Positions 28,119 to 38,238 of a stretch of DNA of 64,000 bases are shown here, in pieces. The position numbers were made by a program, and so were the translations under genes. The DNA is from PoT sp049331405. Its GTDB lineage: Bacteria > Planctomycetota > Planctomycetia > Isosphaerales > Isosphaeraceae. Each line of letters begins with the position of its first letter. The first letter of the stretch is position 1. Location: NCBI RefSeq assembly GCF_049331405.1, contig NZ_CP186274.1, positions 2,852,001 to 2,916,000 on the forward strand, read 5' to 3'. The notes under the pieces were generated by a model that was not told where the DNA came from, did not search any database, and saw only the letters and a list, made by a program, of their open reading frames with translations.

Positions 28119-29176
28119 ACCATCCGATCGTCAATTCCGATGCGGCGTCCCCAGGGTGGGCGGGGTCCCGATGCCTGTATCGCGTCCCATCAATGCTCCT
28201 GGTCCCCACCCCGATTATTGGCGGAGCGGCCGCCTAGGCGGAGAAATCCGCGTTGGGATACGTTGCGCAGGACGTTGCTAGCCACCCCGAGGAGTTCGTG
28301 GACCTTCCGCTGCACGAACAGCTTCGGGGACACGTCGTCGCGAGCATCCGAGATAACCGATTCCATGGCCTGCACCGAGTCCCGATGAAGTGAGGGCTCA
28401 CGACGCCCGCGGAGCTCCGAAGCACGACCGAGGGTTCCATTCTCAGTCCACCCGGATTCGCTCGTCGCTTGGAGCTCGGGGGGATCACCGTCGGCGTGAG
28501 GTTGAGCGCAGTCAACTTCTTGACGTTGGCTGTCGTCCTCCGGTCGGGCCGGGCCGGGAGCGTGACCGCTGACATGAATCGGGGATGTGTTCAAATCTTT
28601 CGACGGTTCCATTGTTTTCCTGTGCCCAGCAAAGTGCCTTCGTTCGGTCATTCAAAATCTGCGAAGGGACGACTCGCCTCGGATGAAGCCGGTAATTGCA
28701 CCTGTAGCATTACGCGTAGTGCCAAATGCAAGAATGAGGGCATGCGCCAACCCCGTCGCTCTGTGGAGATTTCCTTCAGCATGAGACCCTTTGCCGATTC
28801 TTGAAATTTGCCCGGATCGATGCTTACACAAATTTTATTTCAGTGCGAATCTCAAGCCAATGGTTCGTGATTCTCTCACGATGCCGGGGACACCCTCCGC
28901 AGGCGTCCAGGATAGCATCATGGCGGGGTGACGAAACTCAAAAAATCAAATTTTACTGACTTTTTGAATTTGACAAGCGCGTTTGTTGTTAGAATGAAAT
29001 GCAGGTTCCCCGATATCGCGATTCGATCGCGTCCTCGTCGCGAGCATTTGGGATATTTCGGCACGGTTCCCATCCTCAAGGGTTGGGTAGCGGCCCTCCA
29101 TCGGATCGACTACTAGGCACGGATCGCCTTGCATTGAAATGCGGAGAACGACGCTTGCAGGAATCGAGAATGTGAA
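28119..29176. other. stretch without a supportable gene
   Basis: About 1.06 kb with short frames only. Part of 28190-28650 (minus) reads open in two frames without a recognisable domain. An AT-rich patch lies at 28935-28985. It is probably decayed accessory DNA. Confidence 0.4.
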
Positions 29177-29479
29177 ATGAGCGCCTCGACTCTCTCGCCT
29201 TGCCTCAGGATGAAGTCCGCTTACTTGGCCAGAGAAAACCCGTGCTTCCGGATGTCCCATGGGGCGGCAGCCCGAGCATGCGGGGTCAGGCCGCGGATTA
29301 TCCTCTGGTGGATCGAGACCGGGGTGTGGCCCTTACCTCGCGACACGCGGGGCTCTCTCAGATATTTCAACTCTCAGGACATTTTCTCCTGGATCGAAAA
29401 GGGTGAGTGGCCGAATGGCTCGCTCTTTCGTCGCCCTGGCAGGACGGGCAGCCACCGTTCGACGACCGGCCTGAGTTGA
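29177..29479 (+). CDS. possible small excisionase-like helix-turn-helix protein
   Basis: A 100-residue frame in which ACGVRPRIILWWIETGVWPL and RYFNSQDIFSWIEKGEWP resemble the helix-turn-helix and wing of excisionase/MerR-like small DNA-binding proteins (residue, site name, Trp-Ile, Gly-x-Trp-Pro). The N-terminal 30 residues look unrelated, so the true start may be later. It is close to an IS630 element. Weak call. Confidence 0.3.
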   Translation: MSASTLSPCLRMKSAYLARENPCFRMSHGAAARACGVRPRIILWWIETGVWPLPRDTRGSLRYFNSQDIFSWIEKGEWPNGSLFRRPGRTGSHRSTTGLS

Positions 29480-29522
29480 CATCGCATGAAGATTTAAGTT
29501 GATGGCACGGTAGTGGTCCAGG

Positions 29523-30739
29523 TCATGCCTGGGGCGGTGCAATCTGCTTCGAAATGTCGTGCCCATAAATCAGGCTCTTGAAGGATTTGGTCCAGTCGAG
29601 TTGATCTCGGCTTGATGCTCCTCGCGGGCCCACTCCACGTCCATCCTTTATTTCGCGATCGGAAGTTCGTTGACAAATTGCCTTGATCCGTCCCAGGATC
29701 AGGTCGGCATTCGCCGTCCACACGAACGGGCGAGGATTGCTATTATGATCCTCCAGGTACTCCTTGATCGCTCGCTCCAGCGACGCCACGCTTCGGAACG
29801 ACCCCGGCTGATCCGCTTTTCGGTGATCTCGGCGAAGAACCGCTCCCCCTGATTCAGCCACGAGCCGCTCGTCGGCGTGAAGTGCATCCGGTACTCGGGA
29901 TGCCGCAGGAACCACCGCCTCAGCGCCGGGGCCTTGTGCGTCCCGTAGTTGTCCATCACCAGGTGGATCTCCACCCCCGGCACCTTGGGGACGTTGGCGT
30001 CGATCTCGTCGAGGAACTTGAGGAACTCCTGATGCCGGTGCCTGCGGAGGCAGCGCCCGATCACTTCGCCCGTGGCCACGTTCAGGGCCGCGAATAGCGA
30101 CGTCGTGCCGTGCCTGGCGTAGTCGTGGGTCCGTCGCTCGGTCTGGGCCGGTCGCATCGGCAGCAGGGGCTGGGTGCGGTCCAACGCCTGGATCTGGCTC
30201 TTCTCGCCGACGCAGAGGACGATGGCGCGGTCGGGCGGGGCCATGTAGAGGCCGACGACGTCGCGGACCTTCTCGATGAAGTAGGGGCCGCCGGAGAGCT
30301 TGAAGGTGTCGCAGCGGTGGGGCTTCAGGCCGAAGGCACGCCAGACGCGACTGACGGTCGACTGCGAGAGTCCGGTGGCCTTGGCCATCCCGCGGGTGCT
30401 CCAGTGCGTCGCCAACTTGGGCTTAGTCTCGAGGGTCCTGGTGATGACCTCCTCGACATCCTCATCGGTGACGGTCCTGGGGGCGCCCGGCCGTTCCTGG
30501 TCGGCGAGGCCGTCGAGGCGGCGGTCGAGGAATCGCCCGCGCCATTTGCCGACGGTCTGTGTGGTGACGCCGAGCTCGTCGGCGACCACCAGGTTGGCTT
30601 GGCCTTCGGCGCAGGCCAGGACGATGCGGGCCCGCTGGGCGAGTTGCTGCGAGCTCTTGGCCCGCGAGGCCCAGGTCATCAGCTGCCGTTTCTCCTCATC
30701 GGTGAGGATCAGTTCGACCTTGGGTCTTCCGCGGGGCAT
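29523..30739 (-). pseudogene. IS630-type transposase, C-terminal frameshift
   Basis: From 30739 the first 300 or so codons are a normal IS630 transposase: N-terminal helix-turn-helix (VVADELGVTTQTVGKWRGRF), PGAPRTVTDEDVE linker, catalytic stretch (RAIVLCVGEKSQIQALDRTQ, VPGVEIHLVMDNYGTHKAP) and TSGSWLNQGERFFAEITEKR. Near 29810 the frame shifts. The expected C-terminus (SVASLERAIKEYLEDHNSNP, FVWTANADLILGRIK) continues in another frame to a stop at 29523. DDE residues are visible, but the gene is broken. Confidence 0.75.
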
Positions 30740-30797
30740 GGCGAGTCTCCTTCGGGGAGACTCTAACCCAATGGTCAGTAACTGTGATTAGCCCTGA

Positions 30798-31289
30798 TCA
30801 GGAGCTGGAATTGGCGGAGAGTTCGCGTTTCAGGCTCACGACCAAGTAGAGGACGATCGCCACGTTGATGGAAAGGACAAGGATTTTCATCCAGTTGGCG
30901 TGGTGGAAGATCTCATAGATTTCGACGGGGAGGAGCGAGCTGGTGATGATGACGGTGACGTAGCCGGCCCAGCGACGGCGGAGGAGGAGGCCGGTGCCTT
31001 CGATCAAATGGAGGATCGCATAGAGAAATGTGCCGAAGCCAATGAGCTTCAGTTGGTGCGGCTCGATGCCTGAAACCACGGAGATCACGGCGTGGATCTG
31101 GCGGTTCTCGGGATCGAGCCTGAGGCGGAGGATATAGTATTCGAGCTCTTCGCCGAGGTTCTCGTTCACCAGGCGGAAAATGCCAACGCCAGCCGCGATC
31201 AGGAAGATGGCGCTGAGGAGCTTGAAAATCCCGATGAGCTGGAAGCCTTTTGGCTCCCGGCCCCTATATTTGGCGGGAGCGGCTTCCAT
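30798..31289 (-). CDS. DUF2127 family membrane protein
   Basis: A 163-residue protein with four hydrophobic helices (IFKLLSAIFLIAAGVGIFRL, FGTFLYAILHLIEGTGLLL, WAGYVTVIITSSLLPVEIYE, ILVLSINVAIVLYLVVSLKR) and the DUF2127 pattern of a charged loop before RRRWAGY. The ATG at 31289 is preferred; one six codons upstream is possible. The family has no known function; members are inner-membrane proteins. Confidence 0.75.
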   Translation of the reverse strand: MEAAPAKYRGREPKGFQLIGIFKLLSAIFLIAAGVGIFRLVNENLGEELEYYILRLRLDPENRQIHAVISVVSGIEPHQLKLIGFGTFLYAILHLIEGTGLLLRRRWAGYVTVIITSSLLPVEIYEIFHHANWMKILVLSINVAIVLYLVVSLKRELSANSSS

Positions 31290-31307
31290 GTGGGATGACT
31301 TCCTCAT

Positions 31308-31619
31308 GCTCTTTGGAATCTGTCAAGATTCTGGATCGCAATCGCGATGCCCGAATCAGACATACAGGATAATGCGCCATAGAATCGATGAACCGGCACG
31401 TTCATGAATTCGATGATCGATAAGTCTGTTGGTAGTCGGTTTTTGGATGTTATTAACGTAGTTTCGCCATGTTGAGTGGTTTTATAGCACTCGATCAGAA
31501 CGAAAGTCAGTTACAGCAGAGATCGCGGAGGAAGGTCTAGAAATGAGAAAGCATGCAAACGTGGGGACGAAGGCAGGTTTAGGAGTGAGTGACAAACCCG
31601 CCTGGAATGAAGGAGAAAA
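31308..31619. other. intergenic stretch, nothing seen
   Basis: 312 bases between the DUF2127 gene and tRNA-Phe. It should include the promoter of the DUF2127 gene; no clear motif or gene is visible. Confidence 0.4.
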
Positions 31620-31692
31620 TGGGCAGAGCCGGGATCGAACCGGCGACACCAGGATTTTCAGTCCTGTGCTCTACCAGCTGAGCTATCTGCCC
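31620..31692 (-). tRNA. tRNA-Phe (GAA)
   Basis: A 73-nt cloverleaf: 5' acceptor GGGCAGA paired with TCTGCCC, D-arm AGCTCAGCTGGTAGAGC, anticodon stem CAGGA/TCCTG around CTGAAAA (anticodon GAA), and T-arm GGTTCGATCC. CCA is not encoded. Confidence 0.95.
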
Positions 31693-31964
31693 GAGCCATG
31701 AACGAATGTGAAGATAGCGAGTGAGGGCCCCAATGTCAACAGGTCACTGAAATATGACGGGGACAATTCTCGAGTTTCGAGGTTGGAGGGCTTTCTCAAG
31801 CGGGGTTCGTGCGGTACGGGTCCTCGGATATCAGGGATAGCAGCCCGTTGGTGCGTCAGGAGAAGCCTGGATGATCTAGGGGTGTAACCGGATTTTCTGG
31901 TGGTGAGTCATGAGCCCTGGCAGAATGGGGCGACTGATCATCGTACACCTTGAGGAGCCGGGTC

Positions 31965-32210
31965 ATGGCACGGAAGACCATTAGCTTCGAGATCGACTCC
32001 GAGGACGAGGATCTCGTCCGGCAATACGTCGGCTTCCTCCAGGAGATGAAGGACCTGGCGGCCACCGCCCCCGACGGCTCAGTCCTGGAGGTCTGCGAGG
32101 ACGCCGTCGTCGAGCGGGGCCGCGAGCAACAGCGTCGCGTCCTCAGCCGCGCCGTCCAGGCGAGGATCGACGACCTCGAAAAAAGGCTCTCCGGCAGAAT
32201 CTGTGGGTGA
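31965..32210 (+). CDS. small accessory protein upstream of the ISL3 transposase
   Basis: An 81-residue protein from the second ATG (MARKTISFEIDSEDEDLVRQ), acidic at the N-terminus and with an amphipathic helical end (VVERGREQQRRVLSRAVQAR). It lies 114 bases before the ISL3 transposase in the same orientation, which suggests it belongs to that element. No known domain. The upstream TGAGGAG favours this start. Confidence 0.5.
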   Translation: MARKTISFEIDSEDEDLVRQYVGFLQEMKDLAATAPDGSVLEVCEDAVVERGREQQRRVLSRAVQARIDDLEKRLSGRICG

Positions 32211-32324
32211 TGTTGGCGGAGGGCGAGAGTAGTAATCGGCCTTCGAGGGAAAGGGTCGCATCCTGAGGCAATCCGCGGAGATGATGGAGTTACCAGGCTT
32301 CATCACGACCGGGAGTGCCCCAGG

Positions 32325-33515
32325 ATGCGTATCCAGACGATCCTCAATCGCGTCGAGAAGTTCAAGTCCTTCGTCTATGCCTCGGCGTCCTGGGGGCGGC
32401 ACAAAGGGGAGCTCGCCCTGGTGATCAGGGTGCGGCCGCGGAAGAACTCGCGACCTCACTGCTCCGGCTGCGGTCGCCCCGGCACGGCCTACGATCGCAT
32501 CGACGACCGCCTCTTCGAGTTCGTGCCGCTGTGGGGGATCGCGGTCCTGCTGGCCTATCGCATGCGCCGGGTGGACTGCCGGCGGTGCGGGGTCACCGTC
32601 GAGATGGTCCCCTGGTGCGACGGCAAGAATCGGCTGACCACGACCTACCGCTGGTTCCTGGCGAGGTGGGCCAGGCGGCTGAGCTGGAGCGAGGTGGCCT
32701 CGATCTTCCCCACCTCGTGGGACAGCGTGTGCCGGGCGGTGGAATTCGCCGTGGGGTGGGGCCTGGCCCATCGCGACCTAAGCCGGCTGACCGCGGTGGG
32801 GGTGGACGAGGTCGCCCGGGGTCGCGGGCATCGCTATCTCACGCTGGTCTACGACATCGGCGAGGCGAGGCGGCTCCTGGCCGTATGCGAGGAGCGGACC
32901 GAGGCGAGCCTGCCCTCGTGCCTGGATGGCCTGGGCGAGGCCGCCTGCCGGCGGGTGCAGTATGTCTGCAGCGACATGTGGAGGCCTTACCTCAACGTGA
33001 TCGCCGAGAGGCTGGGCGGGGCGGTCCACGTGCTGGATCGGTTCAACGTCATGCAGAAGTTCGGCAAGGCGCTGGAAGAGATCCGCGCGGAGGAGTCGAA
33101 GCGACTGCGGCGAGACGGCTATGAGCCCGTATTGAAGCGGTCGCGGTGGTGCTTCCTGAAGCGCCCGGCGAACCTGAGCGAGAAGCAGACGGTGAAGCTC
33201 TCGGAGCTGCTGAGGTACAACCTGCGCACGGTGCGGGCGTACCTGCTGCGCGAGGGGTTCCAGAGGCTCTGGGAGTACAGGAACCCGGCCTGGGCGGGGA
33301 GGTTCCTGGACGAGTGGACGAGGCGTGTGATGCGCTCCCGGCTGGAGCCGATGAAGAAGGTGGCGCGGACGATCCGGGCGCATCGGCCGCTGATCTTGAA
33401 CTGGTTCCGCGCCCGCGGCGAGATCTCCTCGGGTGCCGTGGAGGGGCTGAACAACAAGGTTAGGAGTTACGCGGTCATGGAAGTTTGTACAAGGGTTGAG
33501 CGATATAAGCCCTGA
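32325..33515 (+). pseudogene. ISL3-type transposase, C-terminus replaced by an insertion
   Basis: The frame carries the ISL3 zinc-binding N-terminus (CSGCGRPGTAYD, VDCRRCGV), the helix-turn-helix and the DDE core (GVDEVARGRGHRYLTLVYDI, VCSDMWRPYLNVIAERLG). It ends in the conserved EISSGAVEGLNNK. At 33461 the IS4/IS701-like element begins, and the last 18 codons of the frame are foreign. The usual 20-30 residue C-terminus is lost and does not reappear on the other side of the insertion. Confidence 0.8.
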
Positions 33516-34533
33516 CGGCTCCCCGGATGATTTGTGCCTTGGCCTCGTACCAACTCACCCCGGTGGCATAGAAATGACGCTCCAGCCGCAGGAAGGCCCG
33601 GATCGCCATCCCGATGTGGTTGCGCTGCGCCCGACCTACCCGGGCCTGGCATCGCTCGACCCCGCAGCACTGCTCCAGGCCCCGGTGATAGTTCTCAATC
33701 GCCCACGTCCGCTCGGCCAGCACCAACCGCGTCAGCTCGTCCATCGCCAGGTCGTCGGTCGCCCAGTGCTCAGTGTCTCCGTCTCGGGAGACGATCCTGA
33801 AGACACGAATCAGGCCGTAACCTTCCAGATGGACGATCGTGCCGGCGGCCTCGATCGCCGTCTCGTCGACGGCCTTGTTGCCCTGCCGGTTGAGGTTAAC
33901 CCGGCGATTGATCTTCAGCCGCGTCAGCCAATGCCAGTTCAAGCCGCGGATCAGCTTCAGATTCTCCAGGGCACTGTACCAGCCGTCGAAGGCGACACAG
34001 TCGGGGGCGAGACCCCGCGACTTAGCCGCCCGGAGCATGTTGCGGAAATGGTCGTTCTTGGTCAGCCCGTCGTGCTCGTGGTCGTAAATCCGGTAGTCGC
34101 AGGGGATATGGCGGTCGCCGTCGGTCCACAGCAGGGTGGTGAGGTTGATGCCGCGGACGACGGCGTGGTGCTTCCCGGACCAGTGTCGGCTGACCAGGTC
34201 GATCTTATGGGCGTAGGGCTTATCGAGGGTGGAATCGTCGAGGACGAGGAGGCCTCCCTTGAGGGAGACCAGGGGGCGAGCCTCGGCCCACAAGGTCTCG
34301 GGATCGGGCTCGAGGCGGCGGAGGAGCCGGGTGAAGGCATCGTGTGCGGGGGCGTCCTGCGACTCGGGTTGCACCTTGGCGGCCTCCGTGCAGGAGAAGG
34401 ACTTGGGGCTGGCGATGAGGAAGTCGATGTAGTTCGTATCCTGACATTTAACATCGTTTTTCATAAATCCCATCATACCAGCCGAGGCCGCCCGACCCTC
34501 CATGGACGCAAGGCCACTACTGCGTAACTCCTA
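33461..34533. mobile_element. IS4/IS701-like insertion sequence, copy A
   Basis: A 1073-bp element with 12-bp terminal inverted repeats TAGGAGTTACGC (33461-33472) and GCGTAACTCCTA (34522-34533). The same ends bound copy B at 45652-46721. The flanks differ (ISL3 transposase left, group II intron maturase right) and no target duplication is seen, so a rearrangement followed or accompanied insertion. Confidence 0.85.
33475..34464 (-). CDS. IS4/IS701-like DDE transposase (copy A)
   Basis: A 329-residue transposase of the RNase H-fold DDE type, the only intact one of the two copies. First Asp region LKGGLLVLDDSTLDKPYAHK, second region CVAFDGWYSALENLK, Glu region WAIENYHRGLEQCCGVERCQ, and a conserved end RAYIAQPLYKLP. 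The ATG at 34464 matches the start of copy B's protein; an upstream ATG would add 13 residues. It fills most of the element. Confidence 0.82.
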   Translation of the reverse strand: MKNDVKCQDTNYIDFLIASPKSFSCTEAAKVQPESQDAPAHDAFTRLLRRLEPDPETLWAEARPLVSLKGGLLVLDDSTLDKPYAHKIDLVSRHWSGKHHAVVRGINLTTLLWTDGDRHIPCDYRIYDHEHDGLTKNDHFRNMLRAAKSRGLAPDCVAFDGWYSALENLKLIRGLNWHWLTRLKINRRVNLNRQGNKAVDETAIEAAGTIVHLEGYGLIRVFRIVSRDGDTEHWATDDLAMDELTRLVLAERTWAIENYHRGLEQCCGVERCQARVGRAQRNHIGMAIRAFLRLERHFYATGVSWYEAKAQIIRGAVRAYIAQPLYKLP

Positions 34534-35301
34534 AAGCTTTTAAAACTCGTAGCCCAACGAATCTCGGACGGGCGAGTGCTCCGGCTCATCGAGCGCATGC
34601 TCAAAGCCGGCGTCCTGTCCGAGGGCCAACGCCTCCCGACTGAGCAGGGTACACCTCAGGGCGGGATCGTTTCCCCCTTGTTGAGTAACATCCTTTTGAC
34701 TCCGTTTGACCGCGAGATGCGTCGCTGAGGTTTTCGGCTGACGCGCTACGCTGATGATTGGGTGGTCACGTGTCACACTCGGGCGGAAGCGTGCCGGGTC
34801 CTGGCCGAGGCCACCAAGATCCTGGATGCTTTGGGCGTGACGCTCAACGTCGAGAAGACGCGGATCGTTCACGTCACGACCGGCTTCGAGTTCCTGGGTT
34901 ACAAGATCAAGCGCGGTCGCCAGCAACTGAAGTTGGCACCGGGCCGGATCCGTACAGGCTGCCGTCAAGGGAACCTTTACGCGTACCCTCGGCAGAAGTC
35001 GATCGAGCACTTCAAGGACCAGATCCGTCAGCGGACCCGGCGCAAAGCCCCGGTGAGTACCCGGGAATTGATCGCCGAATTAAATCCGGTCATCCGCGGT
35101 TGGGGCCAATATTTCTGCAAGGCCCACATCCGCAAGCTCTTCGCCCAACTCGACCGCTGGATCTTGCGACGGATTTGGTCGCAACGATTCAAGAGATGGC
35201 GTTGTCGTGGCTGGAAGCAGCTTCCGGAACGTCAACTGTACGGCGAGCTGGGACTCGTGCGCCTGATCCACCTGATTCCTTCCCTGAACCTGCGTTGCTG
35301 A
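34534..35301 (+). pseudogene. group II intron maturase A, 5'-truncated with an in-frame stop
   Basis: The frame opens at the right end of IS copy A with LLKLVAQRISDGRVLRLIER, then the palm motif TPQGGIVSPLLSN. A TGA follows around 34727, and in the same frame LTRYADDWVV (reverse-transcriptase catalytic Asp pair). The maturase end FEFLGYKIKRG and NPVIRGWGQYFCKAHIRKLF is of GIIM type. The N-terminal fingers were removed by the insertion. A domain V sequence follows at about 35313. Confidence 0.8.
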
Positions 35302-35312
35302 CGCGCCCTTGT

Positions 35313-35350
35313 AAAAGCTGGATGCGGGAAAACTGCACGTCCAGTTTGAG
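35313..35350 (+). ncRNA. group II intron domain V (intron A)
   Basis: AGCTGGA and TCCAGTT pair around a TGCGG stem with a GAAA-type loop. The AGC triad sits at the 5' side and a CG bulge before the 3' strand. This is the shape of intron domain V, just after the maturase frame as expected. A GC-rich hairpin with a TTCG loop follows at about 35357-35390. Confidence 0.7.
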
Positions 35351-35445
35351 CGGCGGACGGAGGCCAGCGCTTCGGCGCGCCTCCTCCGACCCGACAGCGT
35401 CGAGGCCGGGTAACTCCGGCGGAGCGAAGGGGCCCTGCCGAGGAT

Positions 35446-36239
35446 TTGCTTCACCAAGAGAGAGAGACCCGCTTGGACATCAGTCCCACTACGGACCACG
35501 CGACAGGCCGCGATGCCGATCGACCGCCGGACCACCCGGAGGTCAAGTCGGGCGTGACCCTGCCGTTGGCCGTCTCTCGACTGCGGTGGAAGCTGGGCCG
35601 CAAGGCCGAGCGAGAGCCGAGATTTCGGTTCTACGCCCTGTACGACCGGGTCTATCGGCACGACGTGCTGACGGCCGCCTGGTGGTTGGTGTTGAAGAAC
35701 GACGGCGCTGCTGGTGTGGATGGCCGATCGTGTCAGGACATCATCGATGGCCCGGGCGCGGCGGCATTCCTCCTGGAGTTGCACGAAGAACTTCGCACCG
35801 GCCGTTATCGGCCGCAGCCGGTCAAACGCGTATACATCCCCAAGCCCGACGGGCGGCAGCGGCCCCTGGGCATTCCGACCGTTAAGGATCGGATCGTGCA
35901 GGCGGCGGTGCTACTGGTGTTGGAGCCGATCTTCGAGGCGGACTTCGTCGACAGCTCGTACGGCTTCCGTCCGGGCCGGTCGGCGCGGGATGCCCTCGCC
36001 GAGATCCGGCAACACCTCCAGGCCGGACGGCGAGAGGTGTACGACGCGGACCTGCAGGGTTACTTCGACACGATCCCTCACGATCAGTTACTCAAGTGCC
36101 TGCGGATGCGGATGGTGGATCGTTCGGTCCTGGCCCTGATCCGGGCCTGGCTCCGGGCGCCCATCATCGAAGCTGACGGAGCGGGCGGCAAGAAGGTCTC
36201 TCGACCCGAGCGGGGAACGCCGCAAGGCGGGGTGATCAC
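35446..36239 (+). pseudogene. group II intron maturase B, N-terminal half
   Basis: Reverse-transcriptase fingers and palm: TAAWWLVLKNDGAAGVDGRS, VKRVYIPKPDGRQRPLGIPT, VDSSYGFRPGRSARDALAEI, and the first catalytic region DADLQGYFDTIPHDQLL, up to RGTPQGGV. There the serine-recombinase element enters. The continuation lies at 38256-38819. The start is uncertain; a TTG at 35472 after a purine-rich GAGAGAGA is a candidate. Confidence 0.8.
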
Positions 36240-37887
36240 GCCCCCAACAATGTTGCGAAGAACCTTGTTGGGGGACTCCTTCAAAAGGGGATGGACTGAC
36301 TCGATAGACGATGCGAATCTCCTGGTCGTCGATCTCGACTTTCTTCACCAAGGCCCGGACTACCTCCCGTCGCGTGGTCCAGTCTGGCTCTTGCAGCCCT
36401 TGCGAAACGCGACTCGCAAACTCCTCCAACCGACCGATCACCAGCCGTAATTCGGCTTCTTGGGCGGCCTCGACGAGCCGCTGTCGTTGCTCCTCCTCCA
36501 ATCTCGAGAGCCGCGTCTTCGCCGCCGAAATCCGGGGTTCAAACTCCGACTTGTCGAGCAGCCCCTCGCTGTAAATATCGATCAATCGAGAAATCATCTT
36601 CTTTACATTGCCGATCAGTTTGCCGAAATGTTCCACCTCCTGATTCGGCCCGCCCTGCGTCCCTTGGAGCCGCCGCTCATATTCCAACCGGACCCGATCC
36701 GGCTCGGCCAAGAGACCCCGTACGTCCTCCCAGACGGCGGAGTCGAGCATGTCGGTGCGGATCTGCTTGTTCCAGCAGAGGCGTTGCCCGCCGAAACGAT
36801 AGGCGTCGGAGCCCGTGCAGCGGTAGTAGGCGTAGGGGATCCGGCCCTCGCCTTCGGACGCAGCCCGGCTCGTCGGCTTGCCGTAACAGCCGTAGCCGCA
36901 GCGTTTGCAGACGACCAGGCCCTGGAGCAGATACCGGCCTCCACCGGGCCGGTCGCGACGGCGTCGCCGGTTCTCCTCGAGCTGGTCCTCGACCTCCATA
37001 AACATGTCTTCGCTTACCAGCCTGGGAACTTCGATAAAGATTTGCTCTTCCGAAGACGTGTCAACCCGTGAGACCGGACGCCTGGAGTGTTCGGGGCGGC
37101 CTCGTTGAGGGCGAAGCCGCTGTGGCTTGAACTCACCCGAGCGTGTCTTGCCGAAGGCCGCAGTCCCCTTGTATGCGGGGTTCTTGAGGATCATCCAGAC
37201 CGTCGCGCGATCCCAGGACGATTTGCCGGTCCGTGTCGGTATGCCGTCCTGCCGGAGCCGTCGGCATACCTCGCCGATCGAGCAGCGTTCCTGGCCCACC
37301 CATGCGAAGATCTGCCGCACGACCCGAGCCTCTTCCACAAGGACCTGATAACGAGCCTCGCCATCTCCTTCGTGCTTGCCGATGTAACGATAGCCATACG
37401 GTGCACCGCTAAGGACATTGACCGAGCCGCGGCGGGCGGCGTGCTGCTTGCCCCTGCGGCAACGCTCCATGATCTTGGCACGCTCGTATTCGGAGATCAT
37501 CCCTTGGACCTGAAGCAGCAAGTCGGCTTCAGGACCGCGGCCGACGGGATTGCGCAAGAAGATGACCTCGACACCGCACTGAGTCAATTCTTCGAGGATC
37601 AAGACCTGATAGGCATACTTGCGGGAGAGCCGGTCCGGGTCGAGCACATAAAGACGGTCGACGGCCCCGGCGGCGGCTTGATCGCGGAGTCGTTCGAGAC
37701 CGGGGCGTGCGAGGATGCTCCCGCTATAGCCGTCATCCACGAAACGCAGCTCGGGGTCGCATTCCAGCGCATCGCCGGCGATTCGCTGCATCACCGCTCT
37801 CAATTGGCTATCGATCGTATCCTCCTTGGCCTGTTGTTCCCCCGAGACCCGGACATAAAGCGCCACGCGGAGATCGCGGTTTGCCAT
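36088..37887 (-). CDS. large serine recombinase of the inserted element
   Basis: A serine recombinase with a resolvase catalytic domain (VALYVRVSGEQQ, Ser15; DGYSGSILARPGLERL; LYVLDPDRLSR), recombinase domain (APYGYRYIG, IPTRTGKSSWDRATVWMILK), zinc ribbon (CKRCGYGCYGKP) and a coiled-coil region before the end. The native protein probably ends at QHCWG, encoded by the left terminal repeat at 36240-36256. No stop occurs inside the element, so the frame runs on about 50 codons into the antisense of the maturase. It would cut and rejoin DNA at the element ends. It is the only recombinase of 36-45 kb without an internal lesion. Confidence 0.85.
   Translation of the reverse strand: MANRDLRVALYVRVSGEQQAKEDTIDSQLRAVMQRIAGDALECDPELRFVDDGYSGSILARPGLERLRDQAAAGAVDRLYVLDPDRLSRKYAYQVLILEELTQCGVEVIFLRNPVGRGPEADLLLQVQGMISEYERAKIMERCRRGKQHAARRGSVNVLSGAPYGYRYIGKHEGDGEARYQVLVEEARVVRQIFAWVGQERCSIGEVCRRLRQDGIPTRTGKSSWDRATVWMILKNPAYKGTAAFGKTRSGEFKPQRLRPQRGRPEHSRRPVSRVDTSSEEQIFIEVPRLVSEDMFMEVEDQLEENRRRRRDRPGGGRYLLQGLVVCKRCGYGCYGKPTSRAASEGEGRIPYAYYRCTGSDAYRFGGQRLCWNKQIRTDMLDSAVWEDVRGLLAEPDRVRLEYERRLQGTQGGPNQEVEHFGKLIGNVKKMISRLIDIYSEGLLDKSEFEPRISAAKTRLSRLEEEQRQRLVEAAQEAELRLVIGRLEEFASRVSQGLQEPDWTTRREVVRALVKKVEIDDQEIRIVYRVSPSPFEGVPQQGSSQHCWGRDHPALRRSPLGSRDLLAARSVSFDDGRPEPGPDQGQDRTIHHPHPQALE
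36240..36274. repeat. left terminal repeat and hairpin of the recombinase element
   Basis: The 17-bp terminal repeat is followed by a local inverted repeat, CCCCCAACAA (36241-36250) with TTGTTGGGGG (36265-36274), giving a 10-bp stem and 14-base loop. On the minus strand it encodes the recombinase C-terminus QHCWG. Confidence 0.75.
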
Positions 37888-37893
37888 GGCTGG

Positions 37894-38103
37894 TCAAACT
37901 CCCCCGGCCTTCGATCGGAGATCCCGCGACGCCATCCTGTCGGGCACACCATCATGGCTTCGAGGCTGTAGTCGCTCCAAAGGCCGAGAGACGATCGGAA
38001 TGATCGTCTCATATGCACGCACGATGATCTGGTCTTGGAGCCGGCTGGACACGAAATGGCGGGTGACCGTGAGCCTAAGGGTCGGTCTTCGTGATGTCCT
38101 CAT
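37894..38103 (-). CDS. small accessory protein of the recombinase element
   Basis: A 69-residue basic protein directly upstream of the recombinase gene (six bases apart). It starts MRTSRRPTLRLTVTRHFVSS, then RLQDQIIVRAYETIIPIVS, and ends with a basic tail. GGAGGGG lies just before the ATG. It has no recognised domain; position and size suggest a helper such as a directionality factor. This is an inference. Confidence 0.6.
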   Translation of the reverse strand: MRTSRRPTLRLTVTRHFVSSRLQDQIIVRAYETIIPIVSRPLERLQPRSHDGVPDRMASRDLRSKAGGV

Positions 38104-38238
38104 GTTGACCCCTCCTCGCCGAGACCGCGGCCGTCAGTCTGCCTTGCATAGGGATCGGATCGGGGCTGCCATCCCTGCCCGTACTTCGGTCGGAGCCGTG
38201 ATCTGGAAATGACAGCGTCAGGAATCAGGGACAATTTT

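Noticed and set aside
31620..31692. attachment site at tRNA-Phe
   Set aside because: No repeat of the tRNA end and no integrase next to it; the adjacent ISL3 element does not use tRNA sites.
35080..35784. minus-strand frame across the intron A/B junction
   Set aside because: It covers the domain V and maturase coding DNA of the opposite strand and has no recognisable domain.
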